From positions 25,172,001 through 25,236,000 of the forward strand of contig NC_088679.1 in the NCBI RefSeq assembly GCF_950023065.1: a stretch of DNA of 64,000 bases, written 5' to 3'. Shown here piece by piece: positions 1 to 13,142 of the stretch (position 1 is the stretch's first letter; each line of letters starts with the position of its first letter). The notes beneath the pieces are model-generated. The model was not told the DNA's origin. It saw only the letters and a list, made by a program, of their open reading frames with translations, and searched no databases. This stretch comes from Planococcus citri (taxonomy: Eukaryota > Arthropoda > Insecta > Hemiptera > Pseudococcidae). The position numbers and the translations under genes were made by a program.

Positions 1-3000
1 AAGTGTGTGCTCTTTCATTTTTTTTGCTTTGGTCCAAAAATTGTCTGGGAGGGGGGGGGAGGACTTTCATCACACCACGACGCAAATACAATATTCATTT
101 ATTCAATCTCGTATAAGGTAAATCACGAGTAATAATACACATTGCCATTAATGTAAGTACTTTGTCAAAAACCCTCGCCACAATTAGATCAATCTCTGGT
201 AGGAGGACGTCCTAAAACCATAGACATTTCGTCGAACGATGGATTCGGAAAAGTTGCGATTGTGAGCCACATTCGTATAGTATACTATAGGAAACCAGGT
301 TATCGAAACATTTTCTCGATTCTACGCGGAGTAATTAACGATGATTTTTTAATTACAATGACGAATACTTGAGTGATGTGGATATGAAGAAGTTGAAAAA
401 AAATGGCGATGATAAAGAGTGAGATCAGACAACAGTGAAATTATTTCGCTATAAAGATAAAACACACGTAACGACGTAATAAATCAACTCAACACTGCTG
501 CTGTTGATCGAACGAGTACATGAAATGTGAGATGATTTTCGAAACGCGAAGTACTTACTACATTACACTCTTATACAGTGTATAAGACGATTTTGGCGTA
601 CTTTTAAGATTAATTATCGATATGGTTTGTTTTGTTTTGTATATATACTGGATCGTCTGCGTAATATTAATTAATTTTCGGTAAATCTCGACGGATCAGA
701 CACGCGTATACCGATCGTCGTGCTGTTTCGATCAGTATTGTACACTATGTACAGTGTAGGTATACATATATACAATGGAGGTATTATTTCACCTAATGGA
801 CTTGAAAATGCGGAAATAACCACGCTAACGTTTCATCGATAATCATCGATTACACATTATAAAAGCCAGTAATGCTTAGACAGATCCGAGAGATAAAGGA
901 CCGATACAGTAATAATATTTTTTATACGAATATAAAAACACAAAATCGCCAACCAACGATGAAAAAAAAATGAAAAAGAAAATTCTCACGCGTCATTACG
1001 ATTCGTATTCGCCTTTCAGATACAATCGTTATGCAAATTTTGAGCTGAAATTTTGCGCAGAATATCCGTATCCTTTTCTCTAAGGCTAGTCAATTGAACC
1101 GATTGCGTTGAGCAAACTGGTGGCTACTTTGGTCGCCGATTCTCCAACACCGTGGTACCGGTTCTTGTTGTATCCTAGATGTTATGAAATTATCCTGTGG
1201 CTATTTACTACGTATAAAATACGCACGACCTTCAAGTTCATTGACACAACCCCGTAAAGGTCATTTCTGACGAGTAGGTATCTAACGGAGCACGGAGTAA
1301 ATTGTTGGAAAAAAAATTCCTGCTCGAGATTACATCAGCGATTTCAACTCGATTCAGCTCGAAAAACTATACCGATAAGGTTCGCTTTAATTATCAATTA
1401 AATATCCATTTTACCGCCTTTTTTCATCCCTTTTCTCTTCCCCATCTCGCCGTACCGAGTCTGAATTCAGAATAGAGTGCGAAATTATAGCGAAAAACCG
1501 GCTAGATGGTCGATGATTTCGATAAAACTGCCGGTAAAGCCAATGTATGCACGTGAAACCGGATAAGAAACTACTCGTGGAAAGAATTTAGGCGCCGAGG
1601 TTAAATTAAATCGTGTTTAAAGAGTCACTGTCGTAAATTCAATACAGTCATTAGCCACGTTTTACCCAACGACTTGCCCACCTGTGTTTAGATTTTCTTA
1701 ACTCTGTCCTGATGGCCTAGTGCGGTACGAATTTGCTTCTTGTTTGGGTGACTTTTACGATCATATTAATTTGTATAAATTAAATTCTGATCGCTTATCG
1801 GCGATTAAAATTCATCTACGAGAGTCGAGAATATGCCAAAACGTTAACCCATCAACGTTAAAGGTTAAACATCGATATAAAAATTTGCTCGTGAGAGTGC
1901 ATAGATGCTGACTCTATGTCTTCCAATACAGGTACTACATATAATGGCGATATTTGGCGAATTTTACCTTTACAAAATATGCCAGATTTTTCGCATAAAT
2001 TTACTCGCTATTCTAATTGCATTCTTTGGTCGGGTTCGATAGCCAGCCGTATAGTTTTTAAATTAAATTTTGATTTATTTTTATCGCGCTCGACGATGGT
2101 ACGACCGAGACCGAGACTCAATTTCGATTTTTAATTTATTTGTACCCGATATTCCGGACTGTGCTGAAAGTATTACTAATGTCGACCAGAACACTCTACG
2201 CGTTTAAATTTAATTGATGAGCAGTAAACGAATTGAAATAAAAAGTGAATACGATTCTATACAGCGCTAGTGCAGGTTTCCTGTGGAGAGTTATCAACCG
2301 GCGAGCTGAGGTCGTCGCGCAGACGTCGTATTCATTTTATTAAGAAGTATTTCATTTTTCTTTTTCTTTATTGCGGGCTTACATTTTATCTCTCTTTTAC
2401 CCTCTCTTACCTACGTTGTTGAGAATGATATATTACTAGGTGTTCTATGGCGAGAGATTGTTTGCTGGGTGCAGTTCGCAGGTTCTCGGTTTATTTTTAG
2501 GTTTGTTTTCATGAAAGAGGTGAAAGGCCACGTGAGATTATTACAGGTTCAATTTATTATGGCATTACATTTTTGAAGTTATTTTGACTTTTTTTTGGTC
2601 AAAAACTCATTTTTTAGTTGCTACGTTATTTTTAAAAAAAATAATAGATACCTAGGTATATATTTCAAGCTCATATTGAGCAAAACAATGAAACGAGCTT
2701 TTCATTGGCTCAAAAGATAGATTTAATGGTTTCTCCATGATTTTGTTGAAAAGATACTAGGTAAGATTTGTTATTGGAGCATTAAATGATTTCATGGATA
2801 TACTGGCGTTTTTAAGGCTCATATCTCAAAACTGGTTGAACTCAACACAAGTCTGTTTGTAGAGGTAAAATTTGGAAAACATTAAACTGGGCTTTTGAGA
2901 TAAAAGATTGACTTTGAAATAGGTACAGCATGCAGAAATTTATGGATTTTTGTTCGGGCATTCGGGTATTTGGGTACGGGTATGGGTACTGGTTTAAAGC

Positions 3001-3015
3001 CTTGAATAAATGAGC
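1..3015. other. No gene recognised; AT-rich non-coding
   Basis: I see no exon with a recognisable domain here. The longest open stretches (63 and 72 codons near 1720-2134) have no family resemblance, and neither shows a convincing splice or promoter context. The segment contains short inverted sequences around 570-590 and many homopolymer runs. It may hold upstream or regulatory sequence, or early exons of a neighbouring gene that I cannot identify. Confidence 0.5.
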
Positions 3016-3017
3016 TA

Positions 3018-4717
3018 CAGTAAAAGCTCGATGACACGCTCTTCAAGGGACTGAAAAAAGAGCATTATAAGCCAAAAGGTGTTATAAGCAAAAGTCTCAT
3101 TTTAACGCTGATGACTGAAGAGCATAATACCACAAATTCTCGTTTTAAAGCAAAAAGAGTGTAATAAAAGAAGTGGAAATGTAAACTTCATTTTTGAATT
3201 TGAACAACTGTTCCAGTTGGAAATAAAAAAAGTTGAACTTTTACTTTGATTTTGAGGTCCGCTATGTATAATAATACAGTGGAGTCTCAATAACTCAAAC
3301 TCCGTTAACTTGAAAACTCTGGTAACTCAAAGCAAAGTCTGTTTCCCTTCAACTCCCCATAAGACTCAATGTGAAATTCACTTCTTCAACTCGAAGTAAA
3401 AAGTCCAAAACCCCTGATAATTCGAAGAAAAATTTTTGAAAAATATGTATAGAAAAAACTTCTGTAAGTCGAACGTTGGTAATATTTTGCCTCTATAACT
3501 TGAATTTCTTGTTGAAAAAACTTGTAAATGCAAATCTCATTGATGCAAAACCTCTTTTACAAACTCATCGGAGTTACTTATAAGTACATTTATGTCCATA
3601 AACATGTATGTATCACTCAAATACACAGGTATAATACGTATTTCCATTTCATTCCATGGTAAAAAAAAAAAAAAAAAAACATTCATTTAATTCAAACTTT
3701 GCTAACTCGAAATATACCAAAAACGAACTTCCATAACTCGAACTCTGATAACTCGAAAACTCCGATAACTCGAAGTCAACTCTTTCTCCCTTCAGCTTCA
3801 AGTTATTGAGACTCCACCGTAAAAATATGCCAATTTTACAAAACTGTTTTCTATGGTCAATATTTTCAGAAAGCCTCGCTTTTTTGTTCCAAATTTTCCA
3901 AAAAGTAATCAGTTGCTTACCAAAATTTTGAAAAATTTTACTTTTCAGTTTTCTTCCCAAGATTATGATGAAAAGATACTTACCTGCCTTTTTTGTAAGA
4001 ATTGTAATCAAGCTTCTACCGGATGACCAAGAATAATGGGTTTTGATATGTTCTGATAAGCCAAAATGGGAAAAAAATTTCCAGAAGTAAAAACTGGAAA
4101 ATGAAATAAAGTGCTTACTTATTTCGTGTTTCATTGAAACAATCACTCAACCCCCCATTTCTTACACAATTATTTAATTTTCTAATTTTCATGATGGGAA
4201 TTTTCTCTCCTTTTTGATAACATTGAAATCCCTTATTATTGGTCACCAGGTATTGAAGTTTGATAAAGTTATCAAAAAAAAATTGTAATTTTGTTGGCCA
4301 AAATCAAAAATAATTTTACTTGTTTGTATGAACTGAAACTGTTGAAAGTTGAAAAACAGATTTTCCAGCAAAATTTTGCCATAAGTTTTTTTAATTACTT
4401 TTTTAAAATCAAAACTACAAAAATTGCAAAAAAAAACTATTGTTGCAGCCAAAATTTTTAAAAAGTGAGAATTTTTTACATGAAAGTAAGCTTTTTTGTC
4501 ACAAAAAATTGTTTTTTTTTGGTTGTCAAAATTATAAAAAAAAACTGAGATTTTTCCTGAATTTTAGAGCATTGAAACGTGATTTATAATCACTCATGAG
4601 CGTTCTATTATGATTAATTTTACATTGGTTTAAATTGGGTTGTCTAGGGACCAGAGGAAATCAGTGTTATAATGGAATCAGCATTATAACTGAAAGTGTT
4701 ATAATGAGCTTTTACTG
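3018..4717. mobile_element. Tigger/pogo-like TIR element (outer, interrupted)
   Basis: The left end reads CAGTAAAAGCTC and the right end reads GAGCTTTTACTG, so the ends are inverted repeats. Both are flanked directly by TA (3016-3017 and 4718-4719), the target duplication of Tc1/mariner-pogo transposons. Further in, both ends carry degenerate 'cattataa/gttataagc' motifs, as in Tigger-type non-autonomous elements. No transposase is readable, so it is a MITE-like or heavily decayed copy. A second TIR element is inserted inside it (3277-3819), so this copy is the older of the two. Confidence 0.65.
3277..3819. mobile_element. Tigger/pogo-like MITE nested in outer element
   Basis: The left end is CAGTGGAGTCTCAATAAC and the right end is GTTATTGAGACTCCACCG, inverted repeats that differ at about one position. 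TA flanks both sides (3275-3276, 3820-3821). The CAGTGGAGTCTC-type terminus is typical of pogo/Tigger elements. The interior consists of degenerate repeats of a 'taactcgaa' motif and encodes nothing credible. The 165-codon minus-strand frame from 4146 to 3649 runs across the element boundary and is a chance frame. Confidence 0.7.
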
Positions 4718-4917
4718 TATCACGTTACTAACAACTTGCAATCTTTTTTGCAAGAATCCCTAAAGTGAATGCCAAAAATCAGACACTGCGCATGTCAAAA
4801 CTGTGGGTGGGGCTTACTTCCAAAACACAACAACCTCCTTCCAGTTTTTAGCTTGAATTTCTTGTTACATAATAGTGATCCTTGCAGAAAAGATCTCAAA
4901 TTGTTAGTATTGTGATA

Positions 4918-5463
4918 CAGTGTGCTCTCAATAACTTGAAATTCAAGGGGAATGGTCGTTCATTCGGCTTATAGAGGTTTTCGAGGTAATCAGTTTCGAG
5001 TTATGCAGGTTAGATTTTGACAGTGTTGGAGTTATAGAGGTCTTACAAAATGAATGAATTGAGAGATATGTAAGTGCATAAAAGATACAAGTATGAGTTG
5101 AAATATTCGAGTTATAGAGGTAAACGCCCAACAACGTACTACTTATAGAGGCTTTCTCGCTATTTTTGGCAAAAGTTTAGCATTGAGTTACAAACTGCGA
5201 TATATAAGTGCATAAAATATGGAAGTATGAATTGAAATTTATGAGTTATAGAGGTAAACGCCCGACAATGTACGAATTATAGAGGCTTTCTAGCTATTTT
5301 CAGCAAAGTTTAGCTTCGAGTTATGACTGGTTTGTGTAGTCAATTTTGACTTATCCAAGTAAAGTTAACATTGAGTGTTACGGAGATTTCAAGGGGAATG
5401 GAGGTTGATTCAGCTAATAGAGGTTTTCAAGTTAAAGAGTTTCGAGTTATTGAGAGCATACTG
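4918..5463. mobile_element. Third Tigger/pogo-like MITE
   Basis: The ends CAGTGTGCTCTCAATAAC and GTTATTGAGAGCATACTG are inverted repeats closely related to those of the element at 3277. The length (546 bp) is nearly the same as that copy (543 bp). The left flank is TA but the right flank is TG, so one target base has probably mutated. Inside is a ~134-bp direct duplication: 'gagttatagaggtaaacgcc' occurs near 5110 and again near 5244. Confidence 0.65.
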
Positions 5464-7824
5464 TGTCATGATAATCACAATAATTTGAAAAAATGAATCA
5501 ATCATATTCGATAATATCAGCGGTATCCCTGCCAACAAAACAATCCCAGTAAGAGACAAATGAGAAATCATAGTCGAAGAAATTAAACACAGAAATATGA
5601 AGTACATATAAAGCGCACAAAATTTGAGTAAACCATATTCTCGTGCTAGAGGTATATAGGGAAAGATACAGGTAACAAGGGAAAACAACAAGAGGATGAA
5701 AATGTTTAGATCTGATGACAACCAACTTACCAACAAACTCATCCTGCAAAACCCTAAAACACATCATCAGATACTCTAGGAACCGAGTAAAATGTACCTA
5801 TACAATTTTATGATGCATACCAGCAACACCGGACTTCTGGGACCCTAAAACGCAATTTGTTAGTGATTTCATGCATAATTCTGGAATTATGATGAACCAA
5901 AAATCCTTATTTTTTTATTTGCCAAAAGAAAATCGAGCTAAGCACAGATAAAAATCGATAACTGAGCGACCAGGATTTCCTTTGATGCGAAAATTGTCAA
6001 CTCACAATGTAAAATATGATAAATTAAAAAGTACCTAATCAACAAAAACAAGCTAACGCATTGAAAATATTACAAAAAGAACAACATTCCTACACTAATA
6101 AACCAGCAAAAAAATCCAACACCTCGAAGAGACAATTTTCCAAGAACCACGACCTCGGACCTGTCTGGTCAATCGCACCTCAGGTGCTAAGATTAACGTC
6201 CTCATTGACGGATCGCATTCGAACAAATGGCTAGGGTTAAAGTGCACAATGGACATTCGATTCGTATAGTTATGGCTCGGTTATTAATCAATCCGTCATA
6301 TCTGTAATAAAATTTCGATTTCCGTCTCCACTTTTCACGTCCAATGAGGGTTACTGGCCTCGGATTCGGTAACCGACAATAACTGAGTAAACTCGCCAAA
6401 GATGTTCATAAAAAAAAATATTATGAATTGCGAAGAAGAAGAAGAGTACTTTGACGACAGAAAGAGCAGTAGCAGCAGCGGCGAATAATCGTACATATTT
6501 CAAAGGGTACTATAGGCATTCAATTCGATAATTGTGATCCGAAGTAGGAAACAAATCACGTACGTTCGATTCGTTAGACACACGTAGAAAAACGCTGGTA
6601 TTATTTTTGGTTAAACTGTTGCACACACGGGTTGCCATATAAAGCATTATCGACAAACTATAAGGACGACTGGGAGATGACAAAAAAAGGAAACAAAATA
6701 AAAACGATGGAGAAAAAACACAACCGAATCTTTAAATACAGGCACGACTGGGAATTTAGTATTTTCTTCTTCAATAATGCCTACCTATATATAGTTGATA
6801 CATATTTCGGTAAAGATGGTACGAGTATTTTTATTAAAAGACGTTAGTGTAAGTAATCTGGTTTATAGTAGCAAAATGGTTGGTATTTTTAAGCCAGTAA
6901 AAAAGAATGTTCGCGTGCGCCGCATACTGAAATAAACGTGCGATGGTGCTATTAAATAACGTTAACGATCAGGCACACTGCACAGTGCACAGGCACATCA
7001 CATAATACAGTAGTTCTACAATATGAGAGAATACATCGGTTAAGTACTCCTCGTAGATCGTAACTACCTATTCGAACAATTAACGCGAATTCCTAGACAC
7101 CATACAGTGGACACGTTCCTTCGCAAGTGTCCAGTCTCATCACAACATCCCAAAGTATGCTGAACTTGTAGGAATCTACCAACTCTTCTAAAAATCCTCG
7201 TCGAGTTTATTTATAGTCAAAACGATCCAAAAATAAAATCCCAAGTCTCGGTAACAACAGCGTTGGAAAAGGTATTCGATATGTAACGGTATGCCGTTAA
7301 TGTCTCTGTATCGCTGACCATATTTAAACGGCGGCAAAGCTGCCGAGGCTGCGGATGCCGGCGCAGGCCAGTTTCGCATCGTGGATTACGACCATCGCAT
7401 CGAAGAAACGCTATAGCAGAGTCCGCAGCATTCCACCAACAAACGGACTCGGACTTCCCGCTTTACGATGATAATATGAAAACATTACACCATCGGATCA
7501 TGTTTTATAATTCAGTTAAAAAACCGGTCGTTCTTTTCACAAAACGTACCAGCCACCGCCGATGTTTTCTCAGTTTCCGAAAACAAAAAATTATTTACTC
7601 GTACGCATACTTAGATAGTACAGCACACGAAACGGAAATAAATAATCCTTTGGCAAGGTACGAGTAAGAGTACCTACCTACCTATACAACAACTTGCTCG
7701 CATATAACACCATAAAACGACCACTTAGAAACGACCAAGCGGCGGATTAATTCGCCAACAATTCCACAAAATCATTTCTTCGGAGATGCTGGTTACGGTT
7801 CGAAGATTATAGCTATGTGCTTTT
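5464..7824. other. No confident gene; locally CpG-richer DNA
   Basis: Base composition changes around 6150-6420 and 7290-7460, where GC and CpG rise above the surrounding sequence. Several short frames are open there on both strands, including an alanine/proline-rich minus-strand frame at 7188-7379. None shows a known motif together with a good splice site. These patches could be promoters, 5' UTR exons or unidentified short exons. Confidence 0.35.
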
Positions 7825-8109
7825 CTACCTCTCTCTCTCTAAATACGTATAGTAATATTCTCGCAGTATATTTTCTTCTATAAAGCGTAACGTCTCTCTT
7901 ACGCTAGCCAACTCCGTATCACTGTTCTTTGAGGAGTATAAACCTAATAATTTCAGACAAATGGTCGAAAATTCATGGGCAACGCAGCCAACCGCGTACG
8001 AGTTAATTTCCTTAATTCCAATGCACTCTGGTAATGTTGATGCTTCCAGCAAAACTTGAATCGCATGCCAAGTTGAATGCAAAGTGAATAAGCAACCCAT
8101 AAGGCATCT
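7825..8109 (-). CDS. Possible terminal coding exon, unidentified
   Basis: On the minus strand a CTGTAG acceptor-like site at 8110-8115 is followed by 94 open codons and a TAG stop. The peptide has a mixed, protein-like composition (for example HSTWHAIQVLLEAST and INSYAVGCVAHEFSTICL) and is moderately hydrophobic, then ends in a charged tail. The surrounding sequence is less AT-rich than the flanks. I do not recognise a family. The acceptor has a weak pyrimidine tract and no other exon of the same gene could be joined to it. It could also be a chance open frame in a regulatory patch. Confidence 0.25.
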   Translation of the reverse strand, partial: RCLMGCLFTLHSTWHAIQVLLEASTLPECIGIKEINSYAVGCVAHEFSTICLKLLGLYSSKNSDTELASVRETLRFIEENILREYYYTYLERER

Positions 8110-10996
8110 CTACAGGATTTATGTGGCATAATCCACCCCCCCCCCAATCATTGACCACTTCTCTTCTTTTGAGCTTTGAACTTGATGAATTTTCAACAAA
8201 AAAATCAATTCGATGAACTGTAAACGAGCCTTTTTTTTAAATTTTTGTTAAATTGATTTTAGACATGGGATACCGATCGTGAATCTACTCACATTTTGAA
8301 AAATAGTTCAATAATTTTGGAAATTCTTGCACCTTTTGAGGATTCTAATCCCAACATGACGATTAGGATGTGCTTTCAGTTTTGAAAAACAGGGAATAAA
8401 ATATTGACGATTAAAAATACTGCAAAAGCAATAAATGATACCAGTCAAACTTGGAAAAAAAAATGGTATTTTACTCACTAAATCTTGTCTGGAAAAAATT
8501 AAAAATTCGAATAAATTCATGGTACATACCTGTAACAGAAAAAAAAATGGAAAATATTAGTAAGGTAGAGTAGGGTAATTGCAAAACACTATTTGATTAG
8601 TAACACTTTGAGAGGGCGCTGTGAGAAGACTATTGCACGGATAAAGCTGAAATTTGTACCACTTGTACTTCAGGGGGTTCTCTATCAATGGTAAAATTTT
8701 GGTACAATTTGGTCCACAAATCGTGGAGAAAATTGCAATTTGAAAATTTGAAAATCAACTTTTGCAAATGCAAAAGTGGGCGATATTTTTTAATTTTTTT
8801 GCATTTTCAGCACACTCACTGTATTCTACGTGTCATTTGCGTCATTTGCCAACTTTTGATGTATTCGTGGTCTTGATTTGGTAAAAAATTCGATAACTTT
8901 TCCACTTCCCAAAAAAATTTTTAGGAGAGTGAAAAAAATGTTGAAAAATTTTTTTTGTTAACTCTCTAAAATGAACAAAAAAGCAACTATTGATCATTTC
9001 TGATGTTTTTTATGTAAAAACTCGTCATAGAAATACATTTTTCGTCAAATCAATTTTCATCCCTTCTGGAAAAATTGAAAAAATTGCGCTGGAGGCTCCA
9101 GAATGGCCAGCAATGGTGAAATTCCGTTCTCAAAAAGTTGATATTTTTATTTCTGGACTAATTTTCGTAACTTTTCTTACCTACAAAAATAAATTTTCAT
9201 TTTATTACATTTTTAGGGCTTAAATTCTCAAAAGGCGGAAATGGTCAATTTTAGGGTTTCAAAAATTCGCCAAAAATCAAAAAACGAATTTTGGCCAATC
9301 GGAAGTGGGCATCTCGACTGGTTATAAGAGTTCCCTTGTTTGAAAATATTTCTTTGAAAATATCAAAATGCTATGGAACCTTGAATTTTACAATTGAACA
9401 ACAGAAATTTTACATTGTAAACTTCTTATGGGTCTTCCTATTCTGAAAAATCGAGATAAATTCAAATTTGAACCTCGAGCTTCTAAAAGGTCACGTCACA
9501 AAATTCCAATTTGGGTTTTGAACTTTCATAGCCATTTCAAACAGAATATTAAGTAAATTCATGTTAAGAACATTACTGAAATAAGAAGCGATGAAAATAC
9601 CAGGAAATCGATCGTGCTAATGAAGTTTCATTCACCCGACCGACTAAATAACAATTTTACGAGACTTGTCAAATCACTTGGCAGATATTTCACAGTATTT
9701 GCAATTTTTCGCAGAATAGATTAACCTAATCCTCATCTCTAGTCGAGTAATTCGTAATAATTTCGAGACACCCTGTACTACTTTTACATGCCATAAAAAA
9801 ACGTGCACATTACTCGCGAGTTTACCCATCTCGCGCATATGTAGATTGTGCATAAGTCAGTGTAACAATAACTCTAAGTATACCGCGTGGTTTGCTCGCG
9901 AAGATTAGCATCAGATTAAACACGGTTAATTTTTCGCTAATATATGCGACTATAGCAGCGTATATATACTGCATATTTTGATCGAAGAATTAACTCGACG
10001 TTTCATACCTTCATATCCAGATATACCAGTGCCCATCTTATTACTTGTAGAAGATGTACCTCAACTATAATAATATAAGAATACGTATTACGTAGATACT
10101 TTATAATTTCAAAGGCTATGGCTAGCTGGTTTTTATACGAATCTTTGAACCGTTTCGTGTACTTAGCACGTTCATAACGAACCGTTATGTATTACTACGT
10201 TCAGAGGTACTCATCCTATACTCTAGTGTACGTATCCGTAGGAACTGCAAGTGAAGTTTTCGACGTATTTCTTTTTCAATTACCTACGTACGAAGAACAC
10301 TAAAAAAAATTTCTTTGTGCCTCGATCTAGTTATATAAGAAGAGGTAAAATTCAATTTGCCAACGGTTCTTGCGGATGCTTTGCTACTGGTTTAATATAC
10401 ACGAACCAATGATATAGCACTTTTGGTCGCCGCAATCATCGAGAGAGTCTCTTTATTGTCAGCAAATGTGCATCGAAGACACGAGTATGTGTACCCAGTG
10501 ACTGCTTATACTAAATGTATAGAAACAGATTCTCTCGCTTCTTTAAATCAATTAACTGAGGCGTCTTCTCGATGAAGTTTACTTATCGATATCGACGACC
10601 GATGCATTAACCGACAGTCGACACCTCCCAATGGTATTTTTTTTTGTCTCTGTGTTTGTTTATCCGCACGCAGTACTGAGAGTTTGCTGATGAGGAAGGT
10701 ATTATTACGTAATCTCGCGATGCTCGCTGCTCATTGCGTGTGATGCGAAAACATTCGCTGTGAGGTGTTCGTGGCTTTCGCCTTGGTTGATTATTTGACC
10801 GAAATGTCTCCGTCTGGTCGGAGATCTTAAAAGTGCTAAGGTCGAGTGTGTGAGTATACGAGAGTGAGTACTTTGAATGCACGCGGTATTATTCGAAATA
10901 TGCGTTTTGTGCCGATCCGGGGTAAGCTTAATGGTGTTCTACTGTTTGAGCAAGGAAATGCGCCAACGCCAACGGTATTTGGCTCAGAGTATTTAC
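8110..10996. other. No gene recognised; AT-rich repeat-derived DNA
   Basis: The stretch 8160-9560 is A/T-run-rich intergenic DNA. It carries one copy of the dispersed motif CTGGAGGCTCCAG at 9089-9101. From about 9700 to 10996 the sequence is more complex and CpG-richer, which suggests a regulatory or 5' UTR region. No motif there lets me assign a gene. Confidence 0.4.
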
Positions 10997-11044
10997 CTTG
11001 CCGGTGGCGGCGTCGTCGAGGAGGCGACGTAGGTCGATGCCCAT
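10997..11044 (-). CDS. Possible short first coding exon
   Basis: On the minus strand an ATG with G at +4 opens a 16-codon segment (MGIDLRRLLDDAATGK) that ends at a good donor, CAAG|GTAAAT. It lies in a CpG-rich patch, as expected for a 5' exon. The peptide is too short to assign and I found no downstream partner exon. A chance arrangement is quite possible. Confidence 0.2.
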
Positions 11045-12647
11045 CAGCACTATATCCAGATCAAATTCCAAACTCTAGTGCATGCTAATAGAAATTTCGA
11101 GGTTATCGTATAAGAATTTGGAGAGCCCTTCCCACCAGCAAGTTTGTTGAATTTGTCAACATGGAATAGCAAATGGATGACTTTTACGAGTAAATTAAGA
11201 AGCCTTTTTCCCTCCAAAGTTTCATGGGTTTGTCAACATGGAATAGCAAATGAATCAGTTTTAAATTAGGAAGTCGAATTCTTCGAAACAATGTGAAGAA
11301 CTTTGGCTATATTTTCATTCTAAAATCAGGGAATTTTGAAAACAAAATTTTCATAAAGTGATAATTTGATAGCACGAGTAATTCAAACGGATTTTATCAT
11401 TTTTCTCGTGAAAATGTGTTTTTTCTCGCTTTGCTCGTGCAATTTTGTTGTTTTCATTTCGATGAAGAACATTGGCTACTGGTTAAGAGAGTCGAGATAA
11501 AGCCTTTAAATAAAATTTCCAATCAAGAAGCTACGAGTATAAAAAAGTTATAAAATCTGATTAAAAGTCATTAAAACTTCAGAAAAACTACCAAAATATT
11601 TGGAAAGCATTTTCTAGAGAATTTTCCTTGAAGAATATTGAATAGGAAATTTTTGAAAATTTCGTGTCTTCGTTTCAGTTTGCTGAAAAATCTCCTCTTT
11701 CTTTTTCAATCAGTAATTTCAAAAAACAGTTTGAATTTTTTTCCCCAAGTGAATACGTTGAAAAAATGCTATAAGAATTCAAATTTTGATGCTATAAAAT
11801 GAACCATGAATTTTTCAAAAATTTCATGTGCTCCTTTTATTTGACGAGAAAAATGTTTTCTCCCCTTCTTAAAAATTATGTTTTTCTCTTTGAAAAAAAT
11901 TCGAGCGATTTTTTGAGGGGGAGTAGAGAAGCGAGCGTGCAGCACTGAACATTGGTGGGGGGGGAGGGGGGATTTAAGATCGAAAAGTCAAGAAATTCAA
12001 TTTTGCAAAAGAATTGAGTGATTTAATTCGTCCTTCCAATATTTTTTTTTGTCTGTGATTCGTGATCCATAACAGTTATTTATGTAAACTATGAATCACG
12101 TTCACGAATCATTTTTCTGCTTCTCGTTCTTTTCATTAGACCACATTAAGGTGCCTACTTTTGATTTTTGGAACATTTTACTGTAATTTTGAGATACCTA
12201 CTTTATCACCTTCAGATGATGTTTCAAATCACTATTACTAACTTTACCTAAGTTTAACTAAAATTGCATCAATTTTTGGCATTTTTCAGTCCTCTTTTTT
12301 GTCCATTTATGATACTTCTTGTAATTTTTTCTGAATTTTATTCCACTTTGATGATGTTTGATCAATTTTTTTTTTTTTTTGACAAATTGATGGTGATATT
12401 CTAAAAATTAAGAGTATAATTCTCAAACACTAAGCTAGAGCAATGCATTTTCTTCAAATAAAATTCATGTTAAATAAAAAATGATGCGAAATCATGGCGT
12501 GTGATAGAATTTTCCGCTCTCTAGTCCCCCTCACGCTATTTTGTTTGTATTTATGCATGTAATTGGTATTTTAAAGGTCTGAAAAATTGGAAAAATTGGC
12601 CTAGATAACCAGAAAAAGGCTGAGGATGAATTCATACCCTACCTTCA
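11045..12647. other. No gene recognised; AT-rich
   Basis: No coding signal is visible. A short imperfect direct repeat, 'tttgtcaacatggaatagca', occurs near 11151 and again near 11232. The remainder is poly-A/T-rich sequence. Confidence 0.5.
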
Positions 12648-12847
12648 CAGGGTGTGTAACGGTCATGAAAGTTATGAAAAGTCATGAAAAACTCATGAAT
12701 TTTGCTCGAAACACACTTGAATTTTTTTTAAAAGCCCATAAAATGAAAAAACTTAAATACCTAATTTTTGATCATGTAGAAAATGAAAAATACGTAGGTC
12801 GTGAAAAAGTCATGATTTTTTTTCTAGGAGTTTTGTTAGACAGCCAG
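12648..12847. mobile_element. Short TIR element, CAGGGTGTxTAAC family
   Basis: The left end CAGGGTGTGTAAC and the right end GTTAGACAGCCAG form imperfect inverted repeats. The interior 'ggtcatgaaagttatgaaaag...' matches, in reverse complement, the end of the element at 37720-38049, so both are members of one family in opposite orientations. The 76-codon frame across it is an A-rich artefact. No transposase is present. Confidence 0.6.
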
Positions 12848-13111
12848 CTTTATTAATGATTACAGAATAGAACTACACTGGTCTTCACTGCCTTGAAAAT
12901 GAATTGACCTTTTTTTTGTGCCATAAACCCGAAATTACGATATAATTGAGCGTCTTAATGTAATTTCAGCCTACTTATCCGAATAAACCCTGAAAATACA
13001 AGTGTATATTTTATTACTGGTTTTTGTTTCAAACTGATAATACTTACCCAAAAATACACCTAACAAAATTTTAGCCAATATTTTCTAATTTTTTTCTCCA
13101 TTTTTTTTTTA

Positions 13112-13142
<31 letters not shown>

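Noticed and set aside
3649..4146. 165-codon minus-strand ORF
   Set aside because: It crosses the boundary of two nested transposons and is dominated by F/K/S from A/T runs.
10846..11088. 80-codon plus-strand ORF with Arg-rich tract
   Set aside because: Starts at GTG, with no family resemblance; CpG-rich sequence opens frames on both strands.
12626..12856. 76-codon ORF with Lys/Met repeats
   Set aside because: It lies within the CAGGGTGT TIR element; the peptide reflects the 'catgaaaagt' repeats.
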